Source: Lacticaseibacillus parakribbianus (GTDB lineage: Bacteria > Bacillota > Bacilli > Lactobacillales > Lactobacillaceae). Taken from it: a DNA stretch of 64,000 bases. The notes under the pieces were generated by a model that searched no databases, was not told the DNA's origin, and was given only the letters and a program-made list of their open reading frames with translations. Location of the stretch: contig NZ_JANQBA010000007.1 in assembly GCF_025490915.1 (NCBI RefSeq), forward strand, positions 1 through 64,000, read 5' to 3'. Below are positions 23,363-32,416 of the stretch, piece after piece. Positions within the stretch are counted from its first letter, which is position 1, and each line of letters starts with the position of its first letter. The position numbers were made by a program, and so were the translations under genes.

Positions 23363-24073
23363 ATGGCAAAATTCAACCTGGTTTACCACGACATCAAAAC
23401 CAAGATCGACGAGGGCATCTACAAGACCAACGCCCTGCTGCCCAGCGAAAACGCGCTGGCCCAGCTCTACGGCGCCTCTCGCGACACGATTCGCCGGGCC
23501 CTGGCCCGGCTGCGCGACGAGGGCTTCATCCAGTCGCAGCGCGGCAAGGGCTCGGTGGTCATCAACCAGCAGCAGTACACGTTCCCGGTGTCCGGCGTGG
23601 TGTCCTACCACGAGCTGGCCGCGCGGCTGAACCTGAACGCCAAGACCACGCTGATCGAGAAAACCAAGACCAAGCTGCCGGCCAAGGTTTTCGCCTCCAT
23701 CGACGCCGGGGCCAAGGCGATTCCCGTCACCAAGCTGGTGCGGGTCCGCACGGTCAACGACGAGCCGGTGATCATCGACACCGACTACCTCGACGCCACC
23801 GTCATCCCAGACATCCCGGACAAGGCGGCGACCCATTCGATTTACGCGTATTTTGAAGACGAGCTGAAGCTGTCCATCGCCTACTCCAAAAAGGAGATCA
23901 CGGTGGAAAAGGCGACGCCGCGCGATCAGGAGCTGCTACACCTGACGGCAAGCGACCCGATCGTCGTGATTCGAAGCGTCTCAAGCCTCGAGGACACGAC
24001 CCAGTTTCAGTACACGGAATCGCGCCACCGCGCCGACCGCTTCCGCTTCCAGGAATTCGCCCGGCGCAGCTGA
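23363..24073 (+). CDS. GntR-family regulator with UTRA domain (TreR-like)
   Basis: A 236-residue regulator: winged helix-turn-helix at residues 5-70 (ALLPSENALAQLYGASRDTIRRALARLRDEGFIQSQRGKGSVV) and a UTRA ligand domain at about 95-230 (IPVTKLVRVRTVNDEPVIIDTDYLD, then FQYTESRHRADRFRFQEF). It resembles TreR/YvoA-type repressors that sense sugar phosphates. GGAGG lies before ATG; the gene sits between the sulfatase and the GH13 enzyme. The duplicated GTACGTAC-type palindromes at 21774-21864 are its likely operators. Confidence 0.92.
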   Translation: MAKFNLVYHDIKTKIDEGIYKTNALLPSENALAQLYGASRDTIRRALARLRDEGFIQSQRGKGSVVINQQQYTFPVSGVVSYHELAARLNLNAKTTLIEKTKTKLPAKVFASIDAGAKAIPVTKLVRVRTVNDEPVIIDTDYLDATVIPDIPDKAATHSIYAYFEDELKLSIAYSKKEITVEKATPRDQELLHLTASDPIVVIRSVSSLEDTTQFQYTESRHRADRFRFQEFARRS

Positions 24074-24100
24074 CCGTCACCGGACCAGAAAGGAACTACC

Positions 24101-26074
24101 ATGAGTTTGGCAGACAAAGTCATTTATCAGCTTTACCCCAAGTCGTTTTACGACAGCGACGGCGACGGCATCGGCGACCTGCGCGGCATCATCCAAAAAA
24201 TCGACTACCTGCGCCGCCTCAACGTCGACATGGTGTGGTTCAACCCGTTCTTCGTCTCGCCGCAGCACGATAACGGCTACGACATCGCCGATTACTACCG
24301 CATCGACCCGCGCTTCGGCACGATGCAGGACTTCGACGCGCTGGTCGCCGCCTTGCGCGAGGCCGGCATCGGCGTGATGCTGGACATGGTCTTGAACCAC
24401 ACCAGCACCGCCCATGCCTGGTTCCAAAAGGCCCTGGCCGGCGACCCCTACTACCAGGCGTTCTACCTGATTCGCGACCCCAAGCCAGACGGCAGCCTGC
24501 CGACCAATTGGGAGTCCAAGTTCGGCGGCCCGGCCTGGGCCCCGTTCGGCGACACCGGCAAGTACTACCTGCACCTGTACGACGTCAGCCAGGCCGACCT
24601 CGACTGGCGCAACCCCAACGTTCGCAAGGCCGCGGCGGCCATCGTGAACTTCTGGCGCGAAAAAGGCGTCCAGGGCTTTCGCTTCGACGTCTTGAACGTG
24701 ATCGGCAAGGACCCCTTGCTTCAAGACGCACCGCCCGGCGTGGAAAGGAAGACGCTTTACACCGACAAGCCGATCGTGCAGACCTACATCAAGGCGCTGG
24801 CCGAAAGCAGCTTCGGTCAAGACGCCGACGCGGTGACGGTCGGCGAGATGAGCTCGACAACTTTGCCCAACGCGGTGGCCTACACCCGCCCGGCCAACCA
24901 CGAGCTGAGCATGGTGTTTCAGTTCCACCACCTCAAGACCGACTACCAAAACGGCAGCAAGTGGACCCTGATGCGCTACGACTTTGACCAGCTCCGAGAC
25001 GTTTTGCACCACTGGGGCGCGGGACTGGCCAAGGCCGGCGGCTGGCAGGCGCTGTTTTGGAACAACCACGACCAGCCGCGAGCCCTCAACCGCTTCGGCG
25101 ACGTCACGCGCTACCGGGTGCGGTCGGCGCAGCTTCTGGCCGCCAGCATCCACCTGTCTCGCGGCACCCCGTACATCTACATGGGCGAGGAAATCGGCAT
25201 GTGCGACCCCGACTACCACAGCATCAAGGACTACGTGGATGTCGAAACCGTCAACGCCTATCACCTGCTGGTGCAGGCCGGCAAGACCCCGGCGGAGGCC
25301 TTCGCCATCGTCAAGGCCAAAAACCGCGACAACAGCCGCACCCCGATGCAGTGGACCGCCGGCGTCAACGCCGGCTTCACCACCGGCACCCCGTGGCTGC
25401 GGCCGACCAACCAGGCGACGATCAACGTCGAGGCCGAGCTCGCTCACGGCCAAATTTTCCCGTTCTACCAGCGGCTGATTCACCTGCGCAAAACCCAGCC
25501 GGTGATTCAAACCGGCGACTACCGCCCCTTCGGCACCACCATCGCCTGGCTTTACGCCTACCAACGCACCACCGCGACCCAGGCGCTGTTGGTCCTCAAC
25601 AACTTCGCCGACCACCCGATCACGGTGCCGCTGCCGGCCGCCTGGCTGGCCCCTGACTGCCGGGTCCTGATTCAAAACGTCGCCCCGAGCTGGCCAAAAG
25701 GCGCGGTGACCCTGCCGGCCTTCGCCACCCTAGCGCTGCTGCGCGACGCAACGGCGGCGGATGCGGCGACCACCGACGAGGCCAAGATTGTCGACGAGGC
25801 CAAGACTACCGACGGGGCTAAGGCCGCCAATGCGCCGAAGACTACCGACGGGGTGAAGACTGCTGGTGAGCCGAAGGCCGCCAACAGGGCGAAGACTGCT
25901 GGTGAGCCGAAGGCCGCCGCCGGGGCGAAGACTACCGACGGGGTGAAGGCCGCCGACGAAGCGCCGACCGCTAACAAGGCACAGCCCGTCGCCGGGGTGG
26001 CGGCCCCGGCAACCAGCGGCGCCACCGCGGTTGCGGCGCCGGTCGGTGACGCGCTGGCCGGTGACCGCTCATGA
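24101..26074 (+). CDS. treC: GH13 alpha-glucosidase, trehalose-6-phosphate hydrolase-like, with low-complexity tail
   Basis: Residues 1-540 form a complete GH13 oligo-alpha-glucosidase core, closest in pattern to trehalose-6-phosphate hydrolases (IYQLYPKSFYDSDGDGIGDL, then HDNGYDIADYYRIDPRFGTM). Catalytic residues are visible: nucleophile Asp196 in GFRFDV, acid Glu249 in VGEM, and Asp324 in NNHDQP. Residues from about 548 to 657 are an Ala/Thr/Lys/Asp tail with repeated DEAKTTDGAK-type units, not part of the family. GAAAGGA lies before ATG, and the stop overlaps the ChbG start (ATGA). With a PTS permease and TreR-like regulator nearby, a phosphorylated alpha-glucoside is the likely substrate; trehalose 6-phosphate is probable but not proven. 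Confidence 0.85.
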   Translation: MSLADKVIYQLYPKSFYDSDGDGIGDLRGIIQKIDYLRRLNVDMVWFNPFFVSPQHDNGYDIADYYRIDPRFGTMQDFDALVAALREAGIGVMLDMVLNHTSTAHAWFQKALAGDPYYQAFYLIRDPKPDGSLPTNWESKFGGPAWAPFGDTGKYYLHLYDVSQADLDWRNPNVRKAAAAIVNFWREKGVQGFRFDVLNVIGKDPLLQDAPPGVERKTLYTDKPIVQTYIKALAESSFGQDADAVTVGEMSSTTLPNAVAYTRPANHELSMVFQFHHLKTDYQNGSKWTLMRYDFDQLRDVLHHWGAGLAKAGGWQALFWNNHDQPRALNRFGDVTRYRVRSAQLLAASIHLSRGTPYIYMGEEIGMCDPDYHSIKDYVDVETVNAYHLLVQAGKTPAEAFAIVKAKNRDNSRTPMQWTAGVNAGFTTGTPWLRPTNQATINVEAELAHGQIFPFYQRLIHLRKTQPVIQTGDYRPFGTTIAWLYAYQRTTATQALLVLNNFADHPITVPLPAAWLAPDCRVLIQNVAPSWPKGAVTLPAFATLALLRDATAADAATTDEAKIVDEAKTTDGAKAANAPKTTDGVKTAGEPKAANRAKTAGEPKAAAGAKTTDGVKAADEAPTANKAQPVAGVAAPATSGATAVAAPVGDALAGDRS

Positions 26075-26829
26075 GCCGGCTGCTGCTTGAAGGCGACGAC
26101 TTCGGCCTGACGCCGGCGGTTTCGGCCACCCTGCTTGAGCTTTTGGCGGCCGGTCAGCTGACCGCTACCAACTGCATGCCGACCATGCCGGAATTTCCGG
26201 CGGCGGTCGCGGCGGCCAAGGCGGCGGGTATCACCGCGATGGGCATCCACTTCATCCTGGACCGCCACCGTCCGGCCAGTGCCCCGGCCACCATCCCCTC
26301 TCTGGTCGATTCCCGCGGCCTGCTTTTGCCCTGGGCCCAGGTTCAGGCCAAGGCGGCGGCCGGGCGGCTGGTGCCGGCGGAGGTCCAAAAGGAGCTTGTC
26401 GCCCAGCTGCGCCTGGCCCGGCAAGCCGGGCTGGCCATCGACCACATCACCACCCACCACGCCTTCGTCAACGCCAGTCCGATGCTGGCCGCCACCGTCG
26501 AAAACATTGCGAGAACGGAGCGGCTGCCGATGCGCAACAACTTCGCGGCGCCACTTCGAGGCATTGCGATGCCCGACCACCACGCCAACCTCGCCCACGA
26601 CGCCGGCGCCACGGCGGCCTTGATGGCCACGATTGCGGCGCTGCCGGAAGCGGCCACACTCGAGGTGGTTTGCCACCCCGGCCGCGTGACCCCGGCGCTT
26701 CTTGAACGCTCCAGCCTGACCACCGGACGCGAGGCCGACGCCCGGGTGCTGCAAAGCCCCGCCCTGGCCGCCTTAATCGCGGCGCAGCCTGGGCTGACGC
26801 TGATCGGCTGGGCGGCCGTCACCGCCTGA
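26071..26829 (+). CDS. ChbG/YdjC-family carbohydrate deacetylase
   Basis: The 252-residue protein begins MSRLLLEGDDFGLTPAVS; the DDFG motif (Asp9, Asp10) with THHAF (around residue 128) supplies the metal ligands of ChbG/YdjC enzymes, which remove acetyl groups from N-acetylated disaccharides, often as PTS-phosphorylated forms. VCHPG near residue 210 is a further conserved motif. The start overlaps the GH13 stop by 4 bases, so it is the last gene of the sulfatase operon. Its presence suggests that the imported sugar can carry N-acetyl (or other acyl) groups. Confidence 0.87.
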   Translation: MSRLLLEGDDFGLTPAVSATLLELLAAGQLTATNCMPTMPEFPAAVAAAKAAGITAMGIHFILDRHRPASAPATIPSLVDSRGLLLPWAQVQAKAAAGRLVPAEVQKELVAQLRLARQAGLAIDHITTHHAFVNASPMLAATVENIARTERLPMRNNFAAPLRGIAMPDHHANLAHDAGATAALMATIAALPEAATLEVVCHPGRVTPALLERSSLTTGREADARVLQSPALAALIAAQPGLTLIGWAAVTA

Positions 26830-26935
26830 TGCCATCACCGAACCGACCCACTTGCCGTGAAGTACCGCGCAATGGCCCGCCGCCCTTGCGCGACTGCTCG
26901 CGGCGAACGGGTCGATTTTTGGCTCGTTGTCGTTG

Positions 26936-26958
26936 TGCAAACGTTTTCGCGTTATAAT
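26936..26958 (+). promoter_or_regulatory. Promoter -10 and cre-like site before the esterase
   Basis: Perfect TATAAT at 26953-26958, preceded by TGCAAACGTTTTCG (26936-26949), one mismatch from the cre consensus. No strong -35 is visible. The preceding stretch 26830-26935 shows a GCGCAA...TTGCGC hairpin that may end the ChbG transcript. Confidence 0.55.
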
Positions 26959-26987
26959 CAAGGGAGATTATCCTTGGAGGCGATTAC

Positions 26988-27746
26988 ATGACACTTAGCA
27001 CCCTGAATTTTCACGCCGCAAGCCTCGGCATGCAGACCCGCGTCAACGTCCTGCTACCCGACCACCCGGCGACCGCCAACGTGCTGCTGCTGCTTCACGG
27101 CCACTCCGACGACGAGAACGCCTGGCTGCAGCGGTCGCGCGTTTTGGCCTACGCCGACGGGCAAAACACGGTGGTGATCATGCCCCGGGTCGACCGCAGT
27201 TTTTACGCCGATCAGCCCAGCGGCATCCACTACTACCAGTACGTCAGCGAAGAGCTGCTGGTCCGCTGCCGCGACTGGTTCAACCTGGCGCTTGATCCCG
27301 CCCGCACCTTCGTCGGTGGCCTGTCGATGGGCGGCTACGGCGCGTTGAAGCTCGGCCTGAACCACCCGGAGCAGTTCGCCGGCATCTACGCGATGTCGAG
27401 CGTTCCCGACCTACTGGCCCGTTGGGACCGCGAAAACGATCCGACGATTGGCCCGCTCTTTGACGCCAACTTCGGCAGCCGCGAGCAGCTTCGTGGCAGC
27501 GTTTCCGATGTGCCGTTTTTGACGACGCACTGGCAGGCCCCGCGGCGCCCGTTCATCCGCATGCGCTGCGGCACCGAAGACGGCCTGTACCCGGACAACC
27601 GCGCCTACGCTGACTTGGCCAGCCGCAGCGGCTTTGACTGCACCCTGACCAGCGTCCCCGGCACCCACGAATGGGCGGTGTGGGATCAAGGCGTTGCGGC
27701 GGCCCTGGCCGACATCGCGGCACGTGACGCGGCCGCCGGCAGCTGA
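26988..27746 (+). CDS. Alpha/beta-hydrolase esterase, EstA/esterase-D type
   Basis: A 252-residue cytoplasmic esterase of the tributyrin-esterase/S-formylglutathione-hydrolase-like group. LLLLHGHSDDENAW forms the oxyanion-hole region, GLSMGGYGA (about residues 105-113) holds the serine nucleophile, and GTEDGLYPDNR and GTHEWAVWD supply the Asp and His of the triad. TTGGAGG lies before ATG. It has its own promoter and terminator and is probably not part of the sugar operon. It would release short-chain acids or formate from esters. Confidence 0.92.
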   Translation: MTLSTLNFHAASLGMQTRVNVLLPDHPATANVLLLLHGHSDDENAWLQRSRVLAYADGQNTVVIMPRVDRSFYADQPSGIHYYQYVSEELLVRCRDWFNLALDPARTFVGGLSMGGYGALKLGLNHPEQFAGIYAMSSVPDLLARWDRENDPTIGPLFDANFGSREQLRGSVSDVPFLTTHWQAPRRPFIRMRCGTEDGLYPDNRAYADLASRSGFDCTLTSVPGTHEWAVWDQGVAAALADIAARDAAAGS

Positions 27747-27821
27747 ACGGCACGGCAACGCGGCTGGACGGCACGGCAACGCGGCTGGACGGCACGGCAA
27801 CGCGGCTGGACGGCACGGCAA
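27742..27821 (+). repeat. 21-bp direct repeat, about 3.8 copies, at the esterase stop
   Basis: GCTGGACGGCACGGCAACGCG is repeated at 27742, 27763, 27784 and 27805 (last copy shortened; first copy has one change). The esterase stop codon lies inside the first copy. The array runs straight into the terminator. Confidence 0.95.
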
Positions 27822-27856
27822 AAAGCGGCGAACGCCCACGAGCTCGCCGCTTTTTG
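27820..27856 (+). terminator. Terminator of the esterase gene
   Basis: Perfect 12-base arms AAAAAGCGGCGA / TCGCCGCTTTTT with a 12-base loop; T-tail included in the second arm. Confidence 0.9.
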
Positions 27857-28299
27857 GTGTGCTTGCACCACACAAAGGGTACTGCAGGCTTCCCCACAGC
27901 ACCCCGGTTGATATTGAATTGACGAACCGGTCCGCTGGCCGGGCAGACTACCCCCGCCAGGCGAACAAAGCCGATTCAGGTGTGGAACGCACGGTGGTGG
28001 AACTGGCAGCTGCGACTCCCTGGAATCAAACCAGTTAAGCTGTTTTCTTTTACGCGAATTTCTTCGTCGCTAGACACTCACGCCGCGGACGTGGTCGACA
28101 TAGGTCGACGTTCATCAGATGAGGATGATGTTCGTCGCAAACTGCCATCAGCTGCGCCGCCGGCCGTGCCAGCCGCCAGGCGCTGTGGAATTCTACGCTG
28201 ATAGGATAACACCAGGTGGCCGGTTTTGCCAAGCGATTCGACTCGCCTCAGTGTAAATGTTTGGTAAACGTTGTGTAAATAAATAACGCTTTTTCGATA
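27857..28299. other. Gene-poor interval of about 440 bases
   Basis: No reading frame here has a ribosome site, start and family resemblance together. The right end is AT-rich with two GTGTAAAT words (28250-28281) around TGGTAAACGTTGTG, and on the minus strand TTTACA-N17-TTACAC could be a weak promoter, so a small RNA cannot be excluded. Confidence 0.4.
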
Positions 28300-28344
28300 C
28301 AAAAAGGCCTGTCCCCACCGCCACGCGGTAGGAACAGGCCTTTC
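28300..28344 (-). terminator. Terminator of the GH38-HAD operon
   Basis: On the minus strand AAAGGCCTGT...CCGC-GTG-GCGG...ACAGGCCTTTTT: a nested long stem with a five-T tail, directly after the HAD stop. Confidence 0.9.
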
Positions 28345-28345
28345 G

Positions 28346-29032
28346 TCAGATCAGGGCGTCAAGCGCCGCCGGCAGCTGGGCCAGCGCCGTGATGGTGGCG
28401 GTCGGTTGCTGCAGGTCGCCGCTTGGCGCGTGCGGGTACCGCGGCGACCAGTCGTACCAGACACTCAAGACGCCAAACGCGTTGGCGCCTTGGACGTCAC
28501 GGGCGAGGTTGTTACCTACCATGACGGTGCGGCGCAGGTCGCCGGCGGTCAGGTGCATCGCCGCCTGGGCCGCCGCAAACATCGCGGCGGCGGGTTTTTC
28601 CTGACCCACAGCCTCGGAAATCGTTCGCGTCTCAAACAGCGGGGCGAGCCCGGTGCTTGCGAGGATATTCTCGAACGACCGGACGCGGCCGTCCGCGACC
28701 AGCCCCAGGCGCCAGCCGGCCGCTTGAAGCGCCGTCAGCACCGCAAGCGCGTCGGGCAAAAGTGTCGCGGTCAGCACGTTGCCGGCGTCATCGAAGACCT
28801 GGCTATCTTCGTCGACTAGGGTGTCGCCGCAGTCCAGCCAGAGGATGCCGGGCCGAACCGCCGCGCCGTCGTCGCTCACGTCCGGTTGCGCCGCGGTATT
28901 CGGTTGCGCCGCGGAACGGCCGCTCACGCGCGTGGTCGCCGCGGTTCGGGCGGCACCAACCGGCTGGGTGGCCCCGGTCGTCGGGTCGGGCCGGGTGCTT
29001 GGCGCCGCGGCCCGTTCGCCTCCCGCTGCCAT
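28346..29032 (-). CDS. HAD-family phosphatase with low-complexity N-terminus
   Basis: The 228-residue product has a haloacid-dehalogenase core from about residue 60: ILWLDCGDTLV (nucleophile Asp68), VADGRV in the motif II position, EKPAAAMF with the motif III lysine, and MVGNNLARDVQGANAFG as motif IV. The first 60 residues are Ala/Thr/Pro/Arg-rich and unlike the family. The start is the ATG that overlaps the GH38 stop by one base (TGATG); no separate ribosome site is seen, so it is translated by coupling. It probably dephosphorylates a sugar phosphate or a related metabolite in mannoside catabolism. Confidence 0.8.
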   Translation of the reverse strand: MAAGGERAAAPSTRPDPTTGATQPVGAARTAATTRVSGRSAAQPNTAAQPDVSDDGAAVRPGILWLDCGDTLVDEDSQVFDDAGNVLTATLLPDALAVLTALQAAGWRLGLVADGRVRSFENILASTGLAPLFETRTISEAVGQEKPAAAMFAAAQAAMHLTAGDLRRTVMVGNNLARDVQGANAFGVLSVWYDWSPRYPHAPSGDLQQPTATITALAQLPAALDALI

Positions 29033-32000
29033 CAGCGCGTGAAGGCCAGGGTCACAACCTGGTACGGGGTGACCTTGATCGCCAGCTTGCCGTCGCTGGC
29101 CTCAAGCGGTTCCGGGTGGGTCTCATCCAGCCGCACCTTGGCGACGGACTGGTAGTCGAAGGTCGGGGTCACGTTGATCACCGTGTTTTCACCGGTGTAT
29201 TCGTGGAAGCGCAGGATCACCTGGTCGCCGTCTTCGCTGTGCTTGATGGCGTCGACTTCGACCGGCTGCGTGGCCGCGAAGGTGAACAGCGGCTTGGCGG
29301 CAGCCTTGGCCGCGCCGTCGACGACGGTCAGGCCGTGGTTGAGGGCCATGGCGATCGGCTCCACGTTGCCTTCGACGAAGTCACCGCGGTGGCCGAGCAG
29401 GCTGTACGTGAAGTCGTGAGCGCCTTGGTCGGCCTCTGGGTCGGGCTCAATCCCCGACTTCAGCAGGGACATGGACAGATGCGCGTCCTTGATGCTGTAG
29501 CCGTACTTGGAATCGTTGAGCAAGGCGATGCCGTAGTCGCGCTGCGACAGGTCGGCCCACTTGTGGGCGACCGTCTCGAACTTCGCGGTGTCCCACGAGG
29601 TATTGTTGCTGGTCGGGCGCGACACGTTGCCGTACTGCACGTCGAAGGTCGCGTGGTCGGCCAAAATGGTGGTGTCAAACGCGGTGCGAAGCAGGAATTG
29701 GTGCTCGTGCCAGTCGATGTGCGTCTTGAAGTCGATGCGGCGCGAGTGGCTGTACAAGATCACCGTTTGGGCAACCGTGGAGTCGCGGAAGGTGTAGTGG
29801 AACTCGATCTGCTGCGACAGCGGCCCGGCCTCATGCACGGTGATCGCGTCGGCGGCCAGGGTGATGGTCTTTTCCGGGTAGTCCTCATCGATGTTCCAGG
29901 CGTCGTACTGCAGCGGCCGGTCCTCGTAGACGGTCAGCACGTTGCCGAACTTGCCGGCGGCCAACAGCTCGCGGTCGTTGTCCTTGTCGTAGATCTCCGT
30001 CAGCTGACCGTTTTGGGCCCAAGTCAGGCGGTAGTGAGCGGATTCGACCGTGTTGCCGGTGATTTCAGCGGCCATCCGTACCGGCGTGGTCTGCGGCGTG
30101 AAGGTCAGGCTGCTTTCGCCGAACGCCGGCGCCGTTGCCGCCACCAGGTAGTGGTCGCCGTGCTTTTCGGCGGCCAGCACCTGGCCCCGCGCGTCCGTGA
30201 ACTGCCCGTCGCGGGTTTCCGGCACGGCCACCAGGTCCTGCAGGCTCCACGCGTTGAGGTTGCGAACGGTGTAGGCGTCGGCCTTTGGCGTCAGCGCCGC
30301 GTCATCCAAGGCGGCGTTGAGCTTGGCGATCCGCGCGAACAGCTGCTGGTACTCGACCTTATTGTCCTCGTAGACCTCGTGAATCGAGCTGCCAGGCAAA
30401 ATGTCGTGGAACTGGTTGGTCAACAGGTGTTCCCAGATGTCTTGAATCTCCGCCGCCGGGTAGGCCACGCCGTTTTCGACGCCGGCCTGGACGTACCGGG
30501 CCTCGAGGTCGCGCATCGCGAACTCGAGCTGGCGGTTTTGCTTCTTGACCCGGGCCTGGGAGGTGTAGGTACCGCGGTGGAACTCCAGGTACAGCTCGCC
30601 GTTCCACTCGGCGATCGGCTGATCGGAGTCGTCGATGGTCTCGTTGAGCTTTTCGAAGTAGTCGTCGACGCGGGTGTTTTCGATGGTCGGCAGGCCCGGC
30701 AGCTGGTTAATCATGTCGATGTTTTCGATCATCTCACGCTGCGGACCGCCGCCGCCGTCGCCGAACCCGTAGGCCAACAGCAGGTCGTTGTTCAGGGCCT
30801 TATCGGCGTAAACGTCGTAGGAGCCCAGCACCGTGTGCGGGGTGACCAGGCCGTTGTAGGTGTAGAAGTAGTAGCCATCCGCGGTCTTCTTGTAGTCGTA
30901 CTCCTGGCCGATGGTGGTGATGAAGTGCGTCAGGACCTCGGAGCCGTCGATGCCCTTCCACATGAACGTGTCATGCGGCATCCGGTTGGTTTCGTTCCAA
31001 GAAATCTTGGTGGTCATGAAGTTGTTGATGCCAAAGCCCTTCATGATCTGCGGCAAGGCCCAAGAGTAGCCGAAGACATCCGGCAGCCACAGCACGTTTT
31101 GCTTGGCGTCGAATTCCTTTTTGAAAAAGCGCGTCCCGTACAGGAACTGGCGAGTCAAAGACTCCCCGGACGGCAGGTTGGTGTCGGGTTCAAGCCAGGT
31201 CGCGCCTTCGGGTTCGAAGCGCCCTTCCTTGACGCGTTCCTTGATCTTGGCGTAAAGCTCCGGGTAGTCCTCCTTGACGAACTTCCAGACCTGCGGGGTC
31301 GAGTGCATGAACTTGTATTCCGGGTACTCGTCCATCAAAGACAGCACCGTGGAGAAGGTGCGAGCGGACTTTTCGCGCGTGTGACGCAGGCGCCACAGCC
31401 AGGCCACGTCGATGTGGGAGTGGCCGATGGCGGAAATCTTGAACTGCTTGTTTTGGCCCTTGTGAGCCGCGAGGAAGGCCTGAACGTCCTTGAGCCCAAG
31501 CGCCGCGGTGGCGGTGATGTCTTCAAGCGTCTGGTTGCCCCAGACGAAGCGGCGCAAGACGCGGTCCAGCAGCTTCTGGTACTCGTACAACAGCGGCTCG
31601 TCGCGGTCCAGCTCGCGGGTGGTCTGGTCGATCATGTCCAGCCACCGCGCCAGGTCGCGGATCGGCGCGATCAGCTTGCCGGCCTTGGCCTCCTGCAAAA
31701 TGTAGTGCTGGATGCGCTGCAACCCGCCGCCTTCGTGGCCGGTCCACATGCAAATGGCGACGGCGACCGTCGAATCAGAGAAGCGGTGGTCGAGCACCAC
31801 GTCCTTGTGGTTGCGGTCGACGGCCTGGCGTGGGTGGCCGTTCAGGTGAACCAGCCCCTCGAAGGCGCCGTTGTTGCCGTTGCGGTCCAAATCCAGGTGA
31901 GCGACGTACTTCTCACCGGCGGCAAGCGTCGGCACGGTCAGCGTGAAGCGCAGCCAGTAGTAGTCGTCGCGGCCGGACCAGGTGTCCCCGATCGCGATCG

Positions 32001-32148
32001 GCGCGAACTCGGCGTTGGTCGGCGGCAGCGGCTTGTGATCCTCGCGGTCGTCGTGCCAGATGCCCATGCCGGTGATCGGCTGGAAGTTGGCATAAATGTA
32101 GCTGTTCAGGGTGTGGAGCTGCTGCGTGACTTTTTCTTTTGAATACAT
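29032..32148 (-). CDS. GH38 alpha-mannosidase
   Basis: A 1038-residue cytoplasmic retaining alpha-mannosidase. Zinc-site and catalytic motifs are visible: GHSHIDVAWLW (His243, His245 and Asp247 region) and LWLPDVFGYS with nucleophile Asp357; the C-terminal half forms the GH38 beta domains (HRGTYTSQARVKKQNR, then DRPLQYDAWNIDEDYPEK). No signal peptide. I start at 32148 (GGGGA upstream); a longer start 18 bases earlier overlaps the ribosome site. It should remove alpha-mannose from imported oligosaccharides. It is the first gene of a two-gene operon with the HAD phosphatase. A paralogue with identical motif order lies at 44727-47858. Confidence 0.96.
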   Translation of the reverse strand: MYSKEKVTQQLHTLNSYIYANFQPITGMGIWHDDREDHKPLPPTNAEFAPIAIGDTWSGRDDYYWLRFTLTVPTLAAGEKYVAHLDLDRNGNNGAFEGLVHLNGHPRQAVDRNHKDVVLDHRFSDSTVAVAICMWTGHEGGGLQRIQHYILQEAKAGKLIAPIRDLARWLDMIDQTTRELDRDEPLLYEYQKLLDRVLRRFVWGNQTLEDITATAALGLKDVQAFLAAHKGQNKQFKISAIGHSHIDVAWLWRLRHTREKSARTFSTVLSLMDEYPEYKFMHSTPQVWKFVKEDYPELYAKIKERVKEGRFEPEGATWLEPDTNLPSGESLTRQFLYGTRFFKKEFDAKQNVLWLPDVFGYSWALPQIMKGFGINNFMTTKISWNETNRMPHDTFMWKGIDGSEVLTHFITTIGQEYDYKKTADGYYFYTYNGLVTPHTVLGSYDVYADKALNNDLLLAYGFGDGGGGPQREMIENIDMINQLPGLPTIENTRVDDYFEKLNETIDDSDQPIAEWNGELYLEFHRGTYTSQARVKKQNRQLEFAMRDLEARYVQAGVENGVAYPAAEIQDIWEHLLTNQFHDILPGSSIHEVYEDNKVEYQQLFARIAKLNAALDDAALTPKADAYTVRNLNAWSLQDLVAVPETRDGQFTDARGQVLAAEKHGDHYLVAATAPAFGESSLTFTPQTTPVRMAAEITGNTVESAHYRLTWAQNGQLTEIYDKDNDRELLAAGKFGNVLTVYEDRPLQYDAWNIDEDYPEKTITLAADAITVHEAGPLSQQIEFHYTFRDSTVAQTVILYSHSRRIDFKTHIDWHEHQFLLRTAFDTTILADHATFDVQYGNVSRPTSNNTSWDTAKFETVAHKWADLSQRDYGIALLNDSKYGYSIKDAHLSMSLLKSGIEPDPEADQGAHDFTYSLLGHRGDFVEGNVEPIAMALNHGLTVVDGAAKAAAKPLFTFAATQPVEVDAIKHSEDGDQVILRFHEYTGENTVINVTPTFDYQSVAKVRLDETHPEPLEASDGKLAIKVTPYQVVTLAFTR

Positions 32149-32288
32149 GTCTAGTCCCCTTCCCAAAGGTCCCGGGCATCAGCGGCCCGGTTAGTAAGAT
32201 TACCTGCTTATCATAACGCATTGGACCCCATTTGCGTGTCTCTGACGCGCAGTTTGCACCAAGAGCTGGAATAGGGGGATAAGCCAAC

Positions 32289-32335
32289 TGACCCTCACCC
32301 CCAAAGTTTTGTTCCAACTTTGGGCGTAAGGGTCA
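32289..32335. repeat. Two-part inverted repeat between the Gfo/Idh and GH38 genes
   Basis: TGACCCT...CCAAAGTT / AACTTTGG...AGGGTCA around a TTGTTCC loop, about 140 bases upstream of the GH38 start. It has no T-tail on either strand. It may be an operator, a leader fold of the GH38 transcript or a weak terminator for the operon ending at 32417. Confidence 0.7.
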
Positions 32336-32416
32336 GCGTCGTGTTTCGAGTCGTGTGTTTAAGTCGATTCATGGCCGGTGACATTGGCCTATCGGCGGCC
32401 GCCGGCGCTTGACCGC

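Noticed and set aside
27742-27821. CRISPR array or attachment site from the 21-bp repeats
   Set aside because: The repeats are head-to-tail without spacers and run into a terminator.
28050-28302. Short minus-strand frames of 60-74 codons
   Set aside because: No ribosome site, mixed composition and no operon context; kept only as a gene-poor interval.
28657-32142. A 1161-codon open frame on the plus strand
   Set aside because: It is antisense to the GH38 gene, which has all catalytic motifs and a ribosome site. The antisense product is Arg/Val/Leu/Gln/His-rich with no family pattern, a typical effect of GC-rich codon bias.
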